Below are positions 16,074 through 25,136 of a stretch of DNA of 64,000 bases, piece after piece. The translations under genes and the position numbers were made by a program. Position 1 is the first letter of the stretch, and every line of letters starts with the position of its first letter. Source of the DNA: DASXTK01 sp050744325. Lineage in GTDB: Bacteria > Actinomycetota > Acidimicrobiia > Acidimicrobiales > VFJN01. The stretch spans positions 1 through 64,000 of the forward strand of contig JBOGHK010000049.1 of assembly GCA_050744325.1 (NCBI GenBank), written 5' to 3'. The notes under the pieces were generated by a model. That model was not told where the DNA came from. It was given only the letters and a program-made list of their open reading frames with translations, and made no database searches.

Positions 16074-17060
16074 ATGACCTCGTTGTCCGTCGTGGTGCCG
16101 GCGACCGACTCCCCCCCGACGCTGGTCCGATGTCGGGCAGCGATCGCGGACGCGGACGACCTGCCGGACGAGACGATCGTCGTCGACCGCCCCTCTCGGC
16201 TACCGGCCGCCGCGGCGCGCAACCTCGGCGTCGAGCGGGCGACGGGCGACGTCGTCGTCTTCGTCGACGCCGACGTCGAGGTCCACCACGACGCCTTCAC
16301 CCGCATCAGAGCCACCTTCGACGCGCAGCCCCAGCTCGACGCGGTGTTCGGCTCCTACGACGACGCCCCCCGCGCCCGGGGCACGGTGTCCGCCTTCCGC
16401 AACCTGCTACACCACCACGTCCACCAGGCGAGCGCCGGGCCGGCCGAGACCTTCTGGACCGGCCTGGGGGCGGTCAGGCGCTCGAGCTTCCTCGCGGCAG
16501 GCGGCTTCGACGGGCAGCGGTACCCGCACCCCTCGATCGAGGACATCGAGCTCGGTCACCGCCTGATCGCCGGAGGAGCGCAGGTGGTGCTCGATCCCGC
16601 CATCCAGGGCACCCACCTCAAGAACTGGACCCTCAAGTCGATGCTGTGGACCGACTTCGCCCGCCGCGGGGTCCCGTGGGTGGCGCTGCAGCTGCGCCAC
16701 CGGCGCATGTCGGCGGCGCTGAACTGCGGCTGGCGGCACCGTCTGAGCGCGGCCTCGTGTGCGCTCGGCGTCGTGTTCGCCGTGCTGGGGCTGCCGCTGC
16801 TCGTGCTGGGCGCCCTGGGCATGCTGCTGGGGTTGAACCACGCGTTCTACGCCCTGCTCGTGCGGCAGCAGGGGTTCTGGGCGGCGGTTGCCGGCGTGGC
16901 CCTGCACGGGATGCACCACCTGGTCTCGGTGGCGGCGGTCCCAGCCGGGATCGCCGCGGCGCTCGGCGCGTGGGCTGTGTCCTCCCGGCCGGGACGGCCG
17001 GACCGGGTCGCCCCGGCGCCGGCGAGGCCGGCTCCCGCCAGCGGTACCGTCACCCGATGA
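16074..17060 (+). CDS. family 2 glycosyltransferase, membrane-associated
   Basis: A 328-residue protein with a GT-A fold: SLSVVVPATDSPPTLVRC start, the AAARNLGVERATGDVVVFVDADVE segment giving the nucleotide-sugar DxD-like acid (VDADVE), and FWTGLGAVRRSSFLAAGGFD then EDIELGHRL for the acceptor/base region. Three hydrophobic segments follow (about 225-305), typical of transferases that use lipid-linked acceptors. Its stop overlaps the next start (ATGA at 17057-17060), so it is translationally coupled to a Gfo/Idh/MocA enzyme. Confidence 0.85.
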   Translation: MTSLSVVVPATDSPPTLVRCRAAIADADDLPDETIVVDRPSRLPAAAARNLGVERATGDVVVFVDADVEVHHDAFTRIRATFDAQPQLDAVFGSYDDAPRARGTVSAFRNLLHHHVHQASAGPAETFWTGLGAVRRSSFLAAGGFDGQRYPHPSIEDIELGHRLIAGGAQVVLDPAIQGTHLKNWTLKSMLWTDFARRGVPWVALQLRHRRMSAALNCGWRHRLSAASCALGVVFAVLGLPLLVLGALGMLLGLNHAFYALLVRQQGFWAAVAGVALHGMHHLVSVAAVPAGIAAALGAWAVSSRPGRPDRVAPAPARPAPASGTVTR

Positions 17061-18028
17061 GCGGCGCGCCGATAGCGTTGGGGCTCGTCGGGTGCGGCCG
17101 GCTCGCGACGGCCGGCTACCTCCCGGCCTTCGCTGCCACGACCGACGTCCGCCTGGCTGCGGTCGCCGACCCCGAGCCGACCCGACGAGCCACCGTCGCG
17201 TCCCTCGTCGCCAGCGGGACGTCTGATGCCGGGTCCGTGGCGACGTTCGCGGATGCCACAGCGCTGCTCGATGGCATCGAGGTCGAGGGCCTGATCCTCG
17301 CGACGCCCGCTGCTGCCCACCTTGCGGATGCGGTGGTGGCGACACAGGCCGGCGTCGCCGTCCTGGTCGAGAAGCCCCCTGCGCCCGACGCCGCCGGTGC
17401 CGCCGCGCTGGCCGCGCTGGAGCCGGCGCCCTGGGTGGGGTTCAACCGCCGCTTCGACCCGGGTGCTGAGGCGCTGCGCCAGCTCGTGCCCGCCGATCGC
17501 GACGTGGACCTGCGGCTCGAGATCAGCTACCGGCGTCGCAGCTGGGGTGCGCACGCGGTGCGCGACGACGCCCTCCTCGACCTCGGGCCCCACCTCGTCG
17601 ACTGTGCCCGATGGATCAGCTCCGGCGACGCGGTCGAGGTCAGGTGCACCGAGCTGAGTGCCGAGCGTGCCAGGTTGGAGCTGACGTTGACGCGTGGCCG
17701 GGCCGTCGTCCGGGCAGCGACCGACCGACCGCACCGCGAGATCGTCGATCTCCGCGACGGCGCTGGCACGCTGCTCGCCCGCCACCGCCTCGGGGGGCGC
17801 GTGGCCGCCGTGCGCGCCCGACTCGCCCGCGGGTCGGGCGTGAACCCTCTCGTCGTGTCGCTGACCGGCCAGCTGCGGGCCTTCGCCGCCACCATCCACG
17901 ATGCCCACCCGTCGGCGCTCGGCTCTGCAGCCGACGGCCTCGCGGCGATGTCGGTCGTCGACGCGGCCCGGACGAGCGCGGCACGGTCCGGCCGTCCCGT
18001 CCCAGTCACCCAACCCGTGGGGAGATAG
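17057..18028 (+). CDS. Gfo/Idh/MocA-family oxidoreductase
   Basis: A 323-residue enzyme. The N-terminal Rossmann motif GLVGCGRLATAGYLPAF (about 8-24) and VLVEKPPAPDAAGA (the EKP motif, K used in catalysis) are clear, as is the later DLGPHLVDCARW segment (the GxHxxD-like catalytic region). Family members oxidise or reduce sugars and inositols with NAD(P). It is coupled to the GT2 gene upstream and followed two bases later by an alkaline-phosphatase-superfamily gene; context suggests synthesis of an unusual sugar for a surface glycan. Confidence 0.85.
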   Translation: MSGAPIALGLVGCGRLATAGYLPAFAATTDVRLAAVADPEPTRRATVASLVASGTSDAGSVATFADATALLDGIEVEGLILATPAAAHLADAVVATQAGVAVLVEKPPAPDAAGAAALAALEPAPWVGFNRRFDPGAEALRQLVPADRDVDLRLEISYRRRSWGAHAVRDDALLDLGPHLVDCARWISSGDAVEVRCTELSAERARLELTLTRGRAVVRAATDRPHREIVDLRDGAGTLLARHRLGGRVAAVRARLARGSGVNPLVVSLTGQLRAFAATIHDAHPSALGSAADGLAAMSVVDAARTSAARSGRPVPVTQPVGR

Positions 18029-18030
18029 GC

Positions 18031-19542
18031 GTGCTCGCGATCCTCCAGTTCGACGCCGCCAGCGCTTCGTTGCTGGACCGCATGCTGGCCGCCGACCGGC
18101 TGCCGGCGCTGGCGGCACTGCGCGAGCGCGGCGTGTGGCACGCGCTGGACGCCCCCGCCACCCAGTTCGCCGCTGGTGCCCAGCACACCCTGTACAGCGG
18201 GGTCGAGCTCGGTGAGCACGGTCTCTTCTACCCGTTCCAGTGGTCGGGTGCCGACCAGCGCGTGCACTACATGAGCGCCTTCGAGGCCCCGCGGCCGGTG
18301 TGGGAGCAGCTCGGCGCCCGGGGCACCCGTACGCTGGCCGTCGACCCCTACGAGAGCCGGGCGCCGAGCGAAGCGCCACCGGGCACGCTGGTCTGCGGCT
18401 GGCAGCTGCACGACCGCGTGGTCCTGCAGAAGTGGGCCTCGCCGGGCGACATCCACCGTCGGCTGGAGCGCCTGTTCGGGCCACCGCTCCCCGTCGACGA
18501 GGTCTTCGGGCGGCACACGGTCGACGAGATGCTGGGGCTGCGCCGCCGCGTGCTCGGCGCCCCTGGCCGGGTCGCGGATGCGGCCACCCTCCTGGTCGAC
18601 GAGCAGCCCTTCGACCTGGTCTGGCTGACCTTCTGTGCGGCCCACGTCGCCGGCCACCAGTTCTGGGATCTGTCCCAGCTCGACACCGAGGGGCTTGACC
18701 CGGCGGTCGAGCGGGTCCTCGGCGACACACTCGAGGCGGTCTACAGCGCGGTCGACGCCGCCCTGGGCCGGGTGGTCGAGGCGCTGCCTGCGGGCGCCGA
18801 CCTGATGGTCGTATCCCCCGTGGGCATGGACGTGAACACCAGCCGGGCGGATCTCCTCCCCGAGATGCTCCGCGCGATCCTCGACCCCGACCCGGACGCC
18901 CACCAGGCCAACGTGTCGAACTCGATCTGGCGGCTGCGTGCCGCGCTCCCGAGCGGCCTGCGCGCCCGGGTCGCGGCCGCGCTCCCCGAGCGCGCCGCGC
19001 TGGACCTGACCGCGCGCCTCGAACTGCGGGGCATCGACTGGAGCACGACCCGGGCGTTCGCGCACCCGGCCGAGAACCAGGGCTACATCCGGCTCAACCT
19101 CCGGGGGCGCGAGCGCGACGGCATCGTCGCGCCCGAGGACGCATCCGACCTCATGGACGAGATCGCCGCGGGCGTGCTCACCTTCACCGATCTGGACGGC
19201 TCCCCCGCCGTGCGCTCGGTGGACCGGGTCGGCGAACGGTTCGGTTCGGGCAGCCGGGCCAACCAACTGCCCGATCTGGTCGTCCACTGGACCGACCGCC
19301 CGGCTACCAGGCTCGAGGGTGTCCGGTCCGAGCGATTCGGCACCGTGCGCCGGCACGGGGTGGGCAGCGGCCGCTCCGGCAACCACACCGACGGCGACGC
19401 GTGGGCTCTCGTGGTGCCCGGGTCATCCCGCCTGGTCGATCCCGAAAGGCCGCCTCGCCTGGAGGACGTCGCTGCGACCGCCGTCGCCCTCGCCGGTGCC
19501 GACACGAGCGCCATGTCCGGCGAGCCCCTCCTCCAGCCGTAG
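18031..19542 (+). CDS. alkaline-phosphatase-superfamily hydrolase/transferase
   Basis: A 503-residue protein starting with GTG 18031, just after GGGGAGATAGGC. The opening LAILQFDAASASLLDRMLA matches the metal-binding Asp strand of type I phosphodiesterase / nucleotide pyrophosphatase proteins; TQFAAGAQHTLYSGVELGEH holds the nucleophile region and VWLTFCAAHVAGHQFWDLSQ the Asp/His metal ligands, with SGNHTDGDAW late in the chain. No signal peptide is seen, so it acts inside the cell. Last gene of the GT2 - oxidoreductase - hydrolase set; it may process a phosphorylated glycan intermediate (inference). Confidence 0.75.
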   Translation: MLAILQFDAASASLLDRMLAADRLPALAALRERGVWHALDAPATQFAAGAQHTLYSGVELGEHGLFYPFQWSGADQRVHYMSAFEAPRPVWEQLGARGTRTLAVDPYESRAPSEAPPGTLVCGWQLHDRVVLQKWASPGDIHRRLERLFGPPLPVDEVFGRHTVDEMLGLRRRVLGAPGRVADAATLLVDEQPFDLVWLTFCAAHVAGHQFWDLSQLDTEGLDPAVERVLGDTLEAVYSAVDAALGRVVEALPAGADLMVVSPVGMDVNTSRADLLPEMLRAILDPDPDAHQANVSNSIWRLRAALPSGLRARVAAALPERAALDLTARLELRGIDWSTTRAFAHPAENQGYIRLNLRGRERDGIVAPEDASDLMDEIAAGVLTFTDLDGSPAVRSVDRVGERFGSGSRANQLPDLVVHWTDRPATRLEGVRSERFGTVRRHGVGSGRSGNHTDGDAWALVVPGSSRLVDPERPPRLEDVAATAVALAGADTSAMSGEPLLQP

Positions 19543-19569
19543 GTAGGGCGGCGCACCCCGTCCGACGTC

Positions 19570-20430
19570 CTACCAGTCAGGCCGACGGGCGGCGAGAGCT
19601 TCGCGGGCCATCCCGACTGCGGTGGCGCACTGGGCCAGGACGACCAGGAGCCCCGCTGCCAGGCCTGCAGCGAAGCCCTTGCCGGCCAGACGGACGTAGA
19701 ACGCCGGTGTCTGGAGCCGAGCCCGCGGCCCACGGCCCCGATGGCACCGGTAGGCGCCGCGCCCGTAGCGCACCTGTTGGCGCCAGAAGCCGGCGAACGA
19801 CAGCGACTGGTGGTGCGTCACCCAGGCCGACGGATCGAAGGCGAGGACCAGGCCACGATCGACCAGCCGGGTGCACCAATCGCGGTCTTCGCCGGCCGCC
19901 GACCGGTAGCCCTCGTCGAACCTGAGCGTCCGGTGCAGGGCTGCCTGGCAGGCCAGGTTGCTGGTCGGCGCGAAGCGCACGCCGTCGACCGCGGGGTCGT
20001 ACGACGCCTCCGTCAGGTGGTTGGTGATGGTCTGAGACGCAACGGCGAAGACGTTGCGCGGCTGGCCGTTGTAGGTCGGCCCAGCGACGGCCGGAGCGGC
20101 GGCGTCCATCCGACCCGCGAGCGCCTCGATCCATCGCGTGCCCGGCCGGCAGTCGTCGTCGGTGAAGCACAGCGCCGGCGCCCGGGCCACAGAGGCCCCG
20201 AGATTGCGGGCGGCGGCCGGCCCCCGCCCCGAGCCCCGCAGCAGCCGGGCGTGGGGAGCGGCGGCGACCACGGCGGCGACCGCGGCGGCGTCACTCGAGC
20301 CGTCGTCCACCACGACGATCTCGAACGAGCTCGCGGTCTGCTGCTCCAGGGCGGCGAGACAGGCGGTGAGCTGGTCCGGGCGGTCCCGGGTGGGGACGAT
20401 CACCGACACCTCCGGGTCGGCGCCGGTCAC
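19570..20430 (-). CDS. family 2 glycosyltransferase
   Basis: A 286-residue GT2 enzyme: VSVIVPTRDRPDQLTACLAA, EIVVVDDGSSD, RGPAAARNLGASVARAPALC, FTDDDCRPG (the DxD motif) and SAAGEDRDWCTRLVDRGLVL for the acceptor-side ED. A final hydrophobic helix (about 252-275) anchors it. GTG 20430 overlaps the stop of the flippase gene (GTGA, 20427-20430), so the two are coupled. With the plus-strand glycan genes that converge on it, this points to assembly and export of a surface glycan. Confidence 0.87.
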   Translation of the reverse strand: MTGADPEVSVIVPTRDRPDQLTACLAALEQQTASSFEIVVVDDGSSDAAAVAAVVAAAPHARLLRGSGRGPAAARNLGASVARAPALCFTDDDCRPGTRWIEALAGRMDAAAPAVAGPTYNGQPRNVFAVASQTITNHLTEASYDPAVDGVRFAPTSNLACQAALHRTLRFDEGYRSAAGEDRDWCTRLVDRGLVLAFDPSAWVTHHQSLSFAGFWRQQVRYGRGAYRCHRGRGPRARLQTPAFYVRLAGKGFAAGLAAGLLVVLAQCATAVGMAREALAARRPDW

Positions 20431-21776
20431 GTGGCCACCGCCAGGACGACCACGAGGACAGCTCCGGCGAAGGACGCGGCGCCGATGCGGCCCCCGACCG
20501 CACCGGGCAGCATCCACAGCGACACGAGCGCGCCGGCCGCCATGCCGACCAGGGCCGCCGCCGTGCCGCCCGGAGCGCCCCACGACGGGACGGCGACGAC
20601 CGCGGTGACGAGGAACCCGAGCGCGGCGGCGAGCCCGCTGGCCAGCGACACGCCGGGCTGAAGCCGCAGCGCCGCCGCCTGGACCGCGAGGGCGTTCAGC
20701 GGGGCCAGCACCATCACCCCCAGCACCGGACCGAATGCCGACGACGCTCCCGCGTAGTCGCCACCGAACACAGTGGGCACGACCGCGTCGAGCGTCAGGG
20801 CGACCAGTGCGGCGGCAGGCACGATGACGACGAGCAGGCCGCCGGCGAGCCGCCGCAGGACGGCCTCGGCTGCGGGGCCCGCCGTGTCGGCGGGACCCCA
20901 GGCGCGGCCGCTCCGACCCGCGAGGTGCGGCAACGACACGGTGAACGCCTGGAGGACGGCGTAGGTGACCCCGAGCGCGACGCCGATGGCCAGCGCGGCG
21001 TGTCCGGTCTGGGAGGTGGAGCCGGCCAGCAGCGCCACTGCGACGACGCCGCCGCGGTGCACGACCTGCATGAGCGCCGCGCCCGCGGCCTGGAGGCCAC
21101 CGAAGCGCAGCGCTCCCACCGGGACCGCGACCTCCGGCCGCGTCACGCCGACGATCGGCGCGACGACCGATGCGCCGAGAGCCGCCGCTGCGGCGGCCGC
21201 CACCAGGATCGCGACGACCGCTCCCGTCGCGCCGGCCGCCGGATGGAGGAGCAGCACGGCCACGATCAGCACCGCGTTCTGCAGCGGGTAGCGCAGGCTC
21301 CACGCCCCGGCGCGGCCCAGACCAAGCGTGACCTGTAAGGCGAGGGTCGCAGCGACGTTGAGGGCGAGCGCCGCCGAGACGAGCGCAGTCTGCAGGGGCG
21401 GGAAGCGCGCCGGGTCCCACACCACCGCAGCCAGGGCCACCGCCGTGAGGACCGTGAGCTGCGCGGCCCGACCGCGCGCCAACCGCGCCCCGATGGCCAG
21501 TGCGAGCGCGGCCCGCTCCTCGGGCACCGCCGCAGGCACGAAGCGCGCCATCACCGTTGGCCCGCCGAGCGTGAGCGCCAGCGACCCGATCGTGACCACC
21601 GTGAGCGGCACGGCGAAGTGGCCGTAGTCCGTCGGGCCGAGCACGCGGGGTAGCACGGTGGCGAGCAAGAGCAGCGTCGCCATCTCGCCCGCCTTGCCAG
21701 CGAGGCTGGCAAGGACGGCCACGCGCAGACGTCCGCTCTCCGGGGGTGCGACGAGGGTCGAACCCGGTACGTCCAT
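20427..21776 (-). CDS. polysaccharide flippase (Wzx/MATE-like)
   Basis: A 449-residue polytopic protein with about twelve to fourteen hydrophobic segments. The opening LRVAVLASLAGKAGEMATLL and LLATVLPRVLGPTDYGHFAV match the first two helices of polysaccharide-transport flippases, where the latter corresponds to the 'ar.lGp.~yG' signature. Its role would be to move lipid-linked glycan units across the membrane. ATG 21776 is preferred over the adjacent GTG 21779. It is coupled to the downstream GT2. Confidence 0.85.
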   Translation of the reverse strand: MDVPGSTLVAPPESGRLRVAVLASLAGKAGEMATLLLLATVLPRVLGPTDYGHFAVPLTVVTIGSLALTLGGPTVMARFVPAAVPEERAALALAIGARLARGRAAQLTVLTAVALAAVVWDPARFPPLQTALVSAALALNVAATLALQVTLGLGRAGAWSLRYPLQNAVLIVAVLLLHPAAGATGAVVAILVAAAAAAALGASVVAPIVGVTRPEVAVPVGALRFGGLQAAGAALMQVVHRGGVVAVALLAGSTSQTGHAALAIGVALGVTYAVLQAFTVSLPHLAGRSGRAWGPADTAGPAAEAVLRRLAGGLLVVIVPAAALVALTLDAVVPTVFGGDYAGASSAFGPVLGVMVLAPLNALAVQAAALRLQPGVSLASGLAAALGFLVTAVVAVPSWGAPGGTAAALVGMAAGALVSLWMLPGAVGGRIGAASFAGAVLVVVLAVAT

Positions 21777-21846
21777 CACAACGCCCTACGGTAGGCAGAC
21801 TTAACAGGAGCGCCGGAAGACTAGCCGGACGGCCGACGACGCGGGG

Positions 21847-22278
21847 TCACGGCATGCCGTAGCTGTGACGGACCTCGAACTCGTAGATCAGGCGCTGCTC
21901 GTCCACCATCAGCTGCAGGAAGTCCTCCTCGCTGTACTCGCCGCCGAACCAGCTCAGCGGCCCGGTCGGCTTGCCCTGCATCACGCGGAACAGGCGCAGG
22001 CTCTGCTGGGCGACGTCGGGGCCCTCGAGGATGGCGACGGTGGTCTCGAGTGCCCGCCAGGCGACGGCATGGTCGTGGACGTAGAGCGTGCAGCGCGGGT
22101 CGTGGCGCAGGCGCCGGGTGCGGACGCGGTCCTGCGTGCCGCTGCTCCACAGCTTGCCGTCCACCAGCGCCACCCCGCACCGGACCACCTTGGGCATGCC
22201 GTCGGCGCCCAGCGTGATCATGGCGGCCGAGTGATGGTCCTTCAGGAACTGCGCATCGCTCTCGGAGAAGTCGGGCAT
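21847..22278 (-). CDS. PPOX-class F420-dependent oxidoreductase
   Basis: A 143-residue split-barrel flavin/F420 protein: AAMITLGADGMPKVVRCGVA, DGKLWSSGTQDRVRTRRLRHDPRCTLYV, typical of the pyridoxamine-5'-phosphate-oxidase-like family whose actinobacterial members bind F420 or FMN. The length fits. It is monocistronic by spacing, next to a flippase on the same strand and divergent from the DUF574 methyltransferase. The substrate is unknown. Confidence 0.85.
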   Translation of the reverse strand: MPDFSESDAQFLKDHHSAAMITLGADGMPKVVRCGVALVDGKLWSSGTQDRVRTRRLRHDPRCTLYVHDHAVAWRALETTVAILEGPDVAQQSLRLFRVMQGKPTGPLSWFGGEYSEEDFLQLMVDEQRLIYEFEVRHSYGMP

Positions 22279-22489
22279 CCCCGCAGGCTACGTCTGGGGG
22301 CAGGACGCCATGACGTCCTGCCCACTCACGCGGACGACTGACGAGGTCGCCGTGGGTTCCGCCGCGCCGTTCGGAAGCCCCCTGAACGGACCGGTAGCCT
22401 GCCGGACACCGGACCACCACCTCGTCGTGAACCGACGACGAAATCTCGACGAACCGACCGCTCCTCGGCTGCCAGGGTGTTGCAACCTC

Positions 22490-23338
22490 ATGAGTGACCA
22501 GCCATCAGACCCAAGCGACGGCGACCCGTTCCCCATCGACCTGAGCGTCGCTCGTATGGCACGGGTCGAGAACTTCCTCGCCGACGGCGACGCCCACTTC
22601 GCTGTCGATCGGGCCGCAGCCGAGTCGATCGGCGAGCTCTCGCCGGGCGGTCTGGAAGGGCTGCGTGGCTTGGTCCAGACGGTGAAGACCTTCGTCACCC
22701 GGGCGGTGCGCTACCTCACCGGCGAGGTCGGCGTCCGCCAGTACCTGCACATCGGTATGTCGACCCCGACGACGGGGATGGTTCACGACGTCGCCTGGGA
22801 GATCGCACCTGAGGCCCGGGTGGTCTACGCAAGCTACGACCCTACGACCCTGGCCCACGTGCACCGGCTGGGAAAGGACGCCACCGAGGGCGTCGTGGCC
22901 CATGTCCACAGCGACTTCGACGACCCCCAGGCGATCCTGCGTGAGGCCGCAGCGACGCTCGACTTCAGGCAGCCCGTCGCGCTGGTGCTCCCGACGACGC
23001 TGAACCTCATCCCCGACGACGGCGTCGCCCACCAGATCGTCGACGACCTGCGTGCCGCAGTGACGCCCGGCAGCTACCTGATCATCGCCCACACCAGCCT
23101 GGACATCGCACCCGAAGCAATCGCGAAGGCGATCGAACGGTTCAACGAGATCCTCGCCGAGCGCTACGTCGTGCGCTCCAAGGACCAGATCACCGCGCTG
23201 CTCGACGGCTTCGATCTCGTCGACCCAGGCCTGGTCCCGCTCGAGAACTGGCACCCCGACGACGACCGACCCGCCCCGAAGGGGCGTCGACCCGTCCCTG
23301 TCTACGGTGCCGTCGGCCGCAAGCCCGACACCCGCTGA
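22490..23338 (+). CDS. S-adenosyl methyltransferase, DUF574 type
   Basis: The 282-residue product follows the layout of the actinobacterial DUF574 (Methyltransf_19) family: an N-terminal ARMARVENFLADGDAHFAVDR segment, where family members have ARVYDYLLGG..NF..DR, then RQYLHIGMSTPTTGMVHDVA at the SAM site, VVYASYDPTTLAHV and a late VPVYGAVGRK. The SAM glycine loop is changed (IGMSTPTTG for the usual IGTGLPTxG). ATG 22490 is chosen; a long in-frame extension upstream to 22310 looks non-coding. Substrate unknown. Confidence 0.8.
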   Translation: MSDQPSDPSDGDPFPIDLSVARMARVENFLADGDAHFAVDRAAAESIGELSPGGLEGLRGLVQTVKTFVTRAVRYLTGEVGVRQYLHIGMSTPTTGMVHDVAWEIAPEARVVYASYDPTTLAHVHRLGKDATEGVVAHVHSDFDDPQAILREAAATLDFRQPVALVLPTTLNLIPDDGVAHQIVDDLRAAVTPGSYLIIAHTSLDIAPEAIAKAIERFNEILAERYVVRSKDQITALLDGFDLVDPGLVPLENWHPDDDRPAPKGRRPVPVYGAVGRKPDTR

Positions 23339-23494
23339 TCGTCGTCTCGACATCCCGGTCCGCTGGTCTGGAGGCCGCGGCAACCGGCCGCACCGACCCA
23401 TGTGCGCCATCTACTGCGTGTCAAATGTGCTGACAAGCACGGCGACGCGTCGCCGAGGGCGGACTATTGGGGGAGGAGATAGCGTAACGGGACT

Positions 23495-24754
23495 ATGTCC
23501 GATGGCCGTCTCTCGATCGGCGACGCCGAGCTCTGGCGGCGTCCGCTGTCGCAGCGCATGTCCCGCTTCGCCCAGCTTCGCGAGGAGCACGGTCCGTTCG
23601 TGCCGGTCGAGCTACCGGGCGTTGTCGGCGACGCGGTCCCGTTCCACGCCGTCCTCGGGCACGCCGAAGTGGTGGAGATCAGCAGGCAACCGCACGTGTT
23701 CTGCTCCGGCAGGGGCTCGATCTCGATCCCGGACATGCCAGCCGACGCGCTCGAGTTCTTCGGCTCGTTCATCACGATGGACGATCCGCGGCACGCCCGG
23801 CTGCGGGGGATCGTCGGCCGGTCGTTCACACCCCGACGGCTCGCCCGGGTCGTCGAGTCGGTGGACTCGATCTGCGCCGAGCTGATCGACGGCATTTGCG
23901 AGAAGGGCGAGGTCGACTTCGTCACCGAGATCTCGGCGCCGTTCCCGCTTCTCGTGATCTGCGACATGATGGGCATTCCGCGGTCGGAGTTCCGGACCGT
24001 GCTCGACGCGACGAACGTCATCCTCGGTGCGGGTGACCCCGAGATGCTCGGAGGTCGCGAGCCGATGGGCGCGTTGTTCGAGGCCGGGATCACCCTCACT
24101 GGGTTGATGACCGAGCTGGCCGAGAGGCGGCGAGCGGACCCGACCGACGACCTCACCTCTGCGCTCGTGCATGCGAACGTCGACGGCGAGTCGTTGACGA
24201 ACGAGGAGCTCGGGCCGTTCTTCATCCTGCTCGCCGTCGCCGGCAACGACACGACGCGCACGGCGACGAGCCTGGGTATGCACTTCCTCGGCGAACATCC
24301 CGCCGAGCGGCGCGTGTGGCAGGACGACCCTGAGCAGGTGACGGCGACCGCGGTCGAAGAGATCGTCCGCTACGCATCACCGGTCACGTTCATGCGCCGC
24401 ACGGCGACGCAGCGGGTGACGATCGCCGGCCGGACCTTCGACGAAGGGGACAAGGTCGTCCTCTTCTACGGCGCGGCGAACCGCGACCCGACGGTGTTCG
24501 ACGACCCGGACACCTTCGACGTGCGCCGCGACCCGAACCCCCACGTCGGTTTCGGCGGTCCCGGCCCGCACTTCTGCCTCGGCGCTCACCTCGCCCGACG
24601 GGAGCTGAGCATCGTGTTCCGGCAGCTCCTCACCCCACTTCCCGACATCGAGCCGTCGGGCCCGTCCGACTTCCTCGAGGCGCTCACCATCCCGCTCGTC
24701 GGCGGTGTGAAGCACCTCCCGGTGACGTTCACCCCGGCCCCACCCCTGGCCTGA
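23495..24754 (+). CDS. cytochrome P450 (CYP125/CYP124-like)
   Basis: A 419-residue soluble P450 with all hallmarks: the DDPRHARLRGIVGRSFTPRR segment of the C helix, the I-helix oxygen motif VAGNDTTRTA, ExxR in EEIVRYASPV, PERF-region GFGGPGPH and the haem Cys in HFCLGAHLAR. The opening and the DxxxHxRLR form resemble CYP125/CYP124-type enzymes acting on steroid or lipid side chains; substrate assignment is tentative. It converges on a truncated thioesterase and acyl-CoA dehydrogenase region, fitting a lipid-catabolic neighbourhood. Confidence 0.88.
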   Translation: MSDGRLSIGDAELWRRPLSQRMSRFAQLREEHGPFVPVELPGVVGDAVPFHAVLGHAEVVEISRQPHVFCSGRGSISIPDMPADALEFFGSFITMDDPRHARLRGIVGRSFTPRRLARVVESVDSICAELIDGICEKGEVDFVTEISAPFPLLVICDMMGIPRSEFRTVLDATNVILGAGDPEMLGGREPMGALFEAGITLTGLMTELAERRRADPTDDLTSALVHANVDGESLTNEELGPFFILLAVAGNDTTRTATSLGMHFLGEHPAERRVWQDDPEQVTATAVEEIVRYASPVTFMRRTATQRVTIAGRTFDEGDKVVLFYGAANRDPTVFDDPDTFDVRRDPNPHVGFGGPGPHFCLGAHLARRELSIVFRQLLTPLPDIEPSGPSDFLEALTIPLVGGVKHLPVTFTPAPPLA

Positions 24755-24779
24755 TCGGAGAGACGCGGTCGGCTGACAG

Positions 24780-25136
24780 CTACCCCGAGAACATGCCGAG
24801 GGTCGCCTCAGCGGAGGTCCGGCGGGTCGAGGCCACCTGCAGCTGGGCGATCCGCCCGCCCATCGCCAGCGTGTCGACGTCGATGTCGATGGTCTCGCCG
24901 ACATGGGCTTGGGCGACGAACTGGGTGACGACCCACAGCGCGTCACGCTGCGTTGCCGCTTCCATCGCCATGACCGACGCGGCGGCGCCGGTGCCGCCGT
25001 AGAGGGCACCGTCGTAGCAGGCGAGGCCCGGCGTCAGCTCGAAGGAGCCGCAGCTCGACGTCGCGTCGAACCCGAAGGGGATCAGTTCGAGGTCGGCCGA
25101 TCGCGGGTAGCCCGTCGGTTCGGCGGCCCCGCTCAC
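24780..25136 (-). pseudogene. acyl-CoA thioesterase, N-terminal half only
   Basis: The 118 residues match the N-terminal HotDog half of TesB-like acyl-CoA thioesterases in actinobacteria (GYPRSADLELIPFGFDATSS, then ALYGGTGAAASVMAMEAATQ and RIAQLQVASTRRTSAEATLG). Family proteins are about twice this length; here the frame ends right after the motif, 25 bp from the end of the convergent P450 gene, and no second HotDog domain is found in any frame. It starts with GTG 25136, overlapping the stop of the broken acyl-CoA dehydrogenase. Probably a remnant. Confidence 0.65.
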
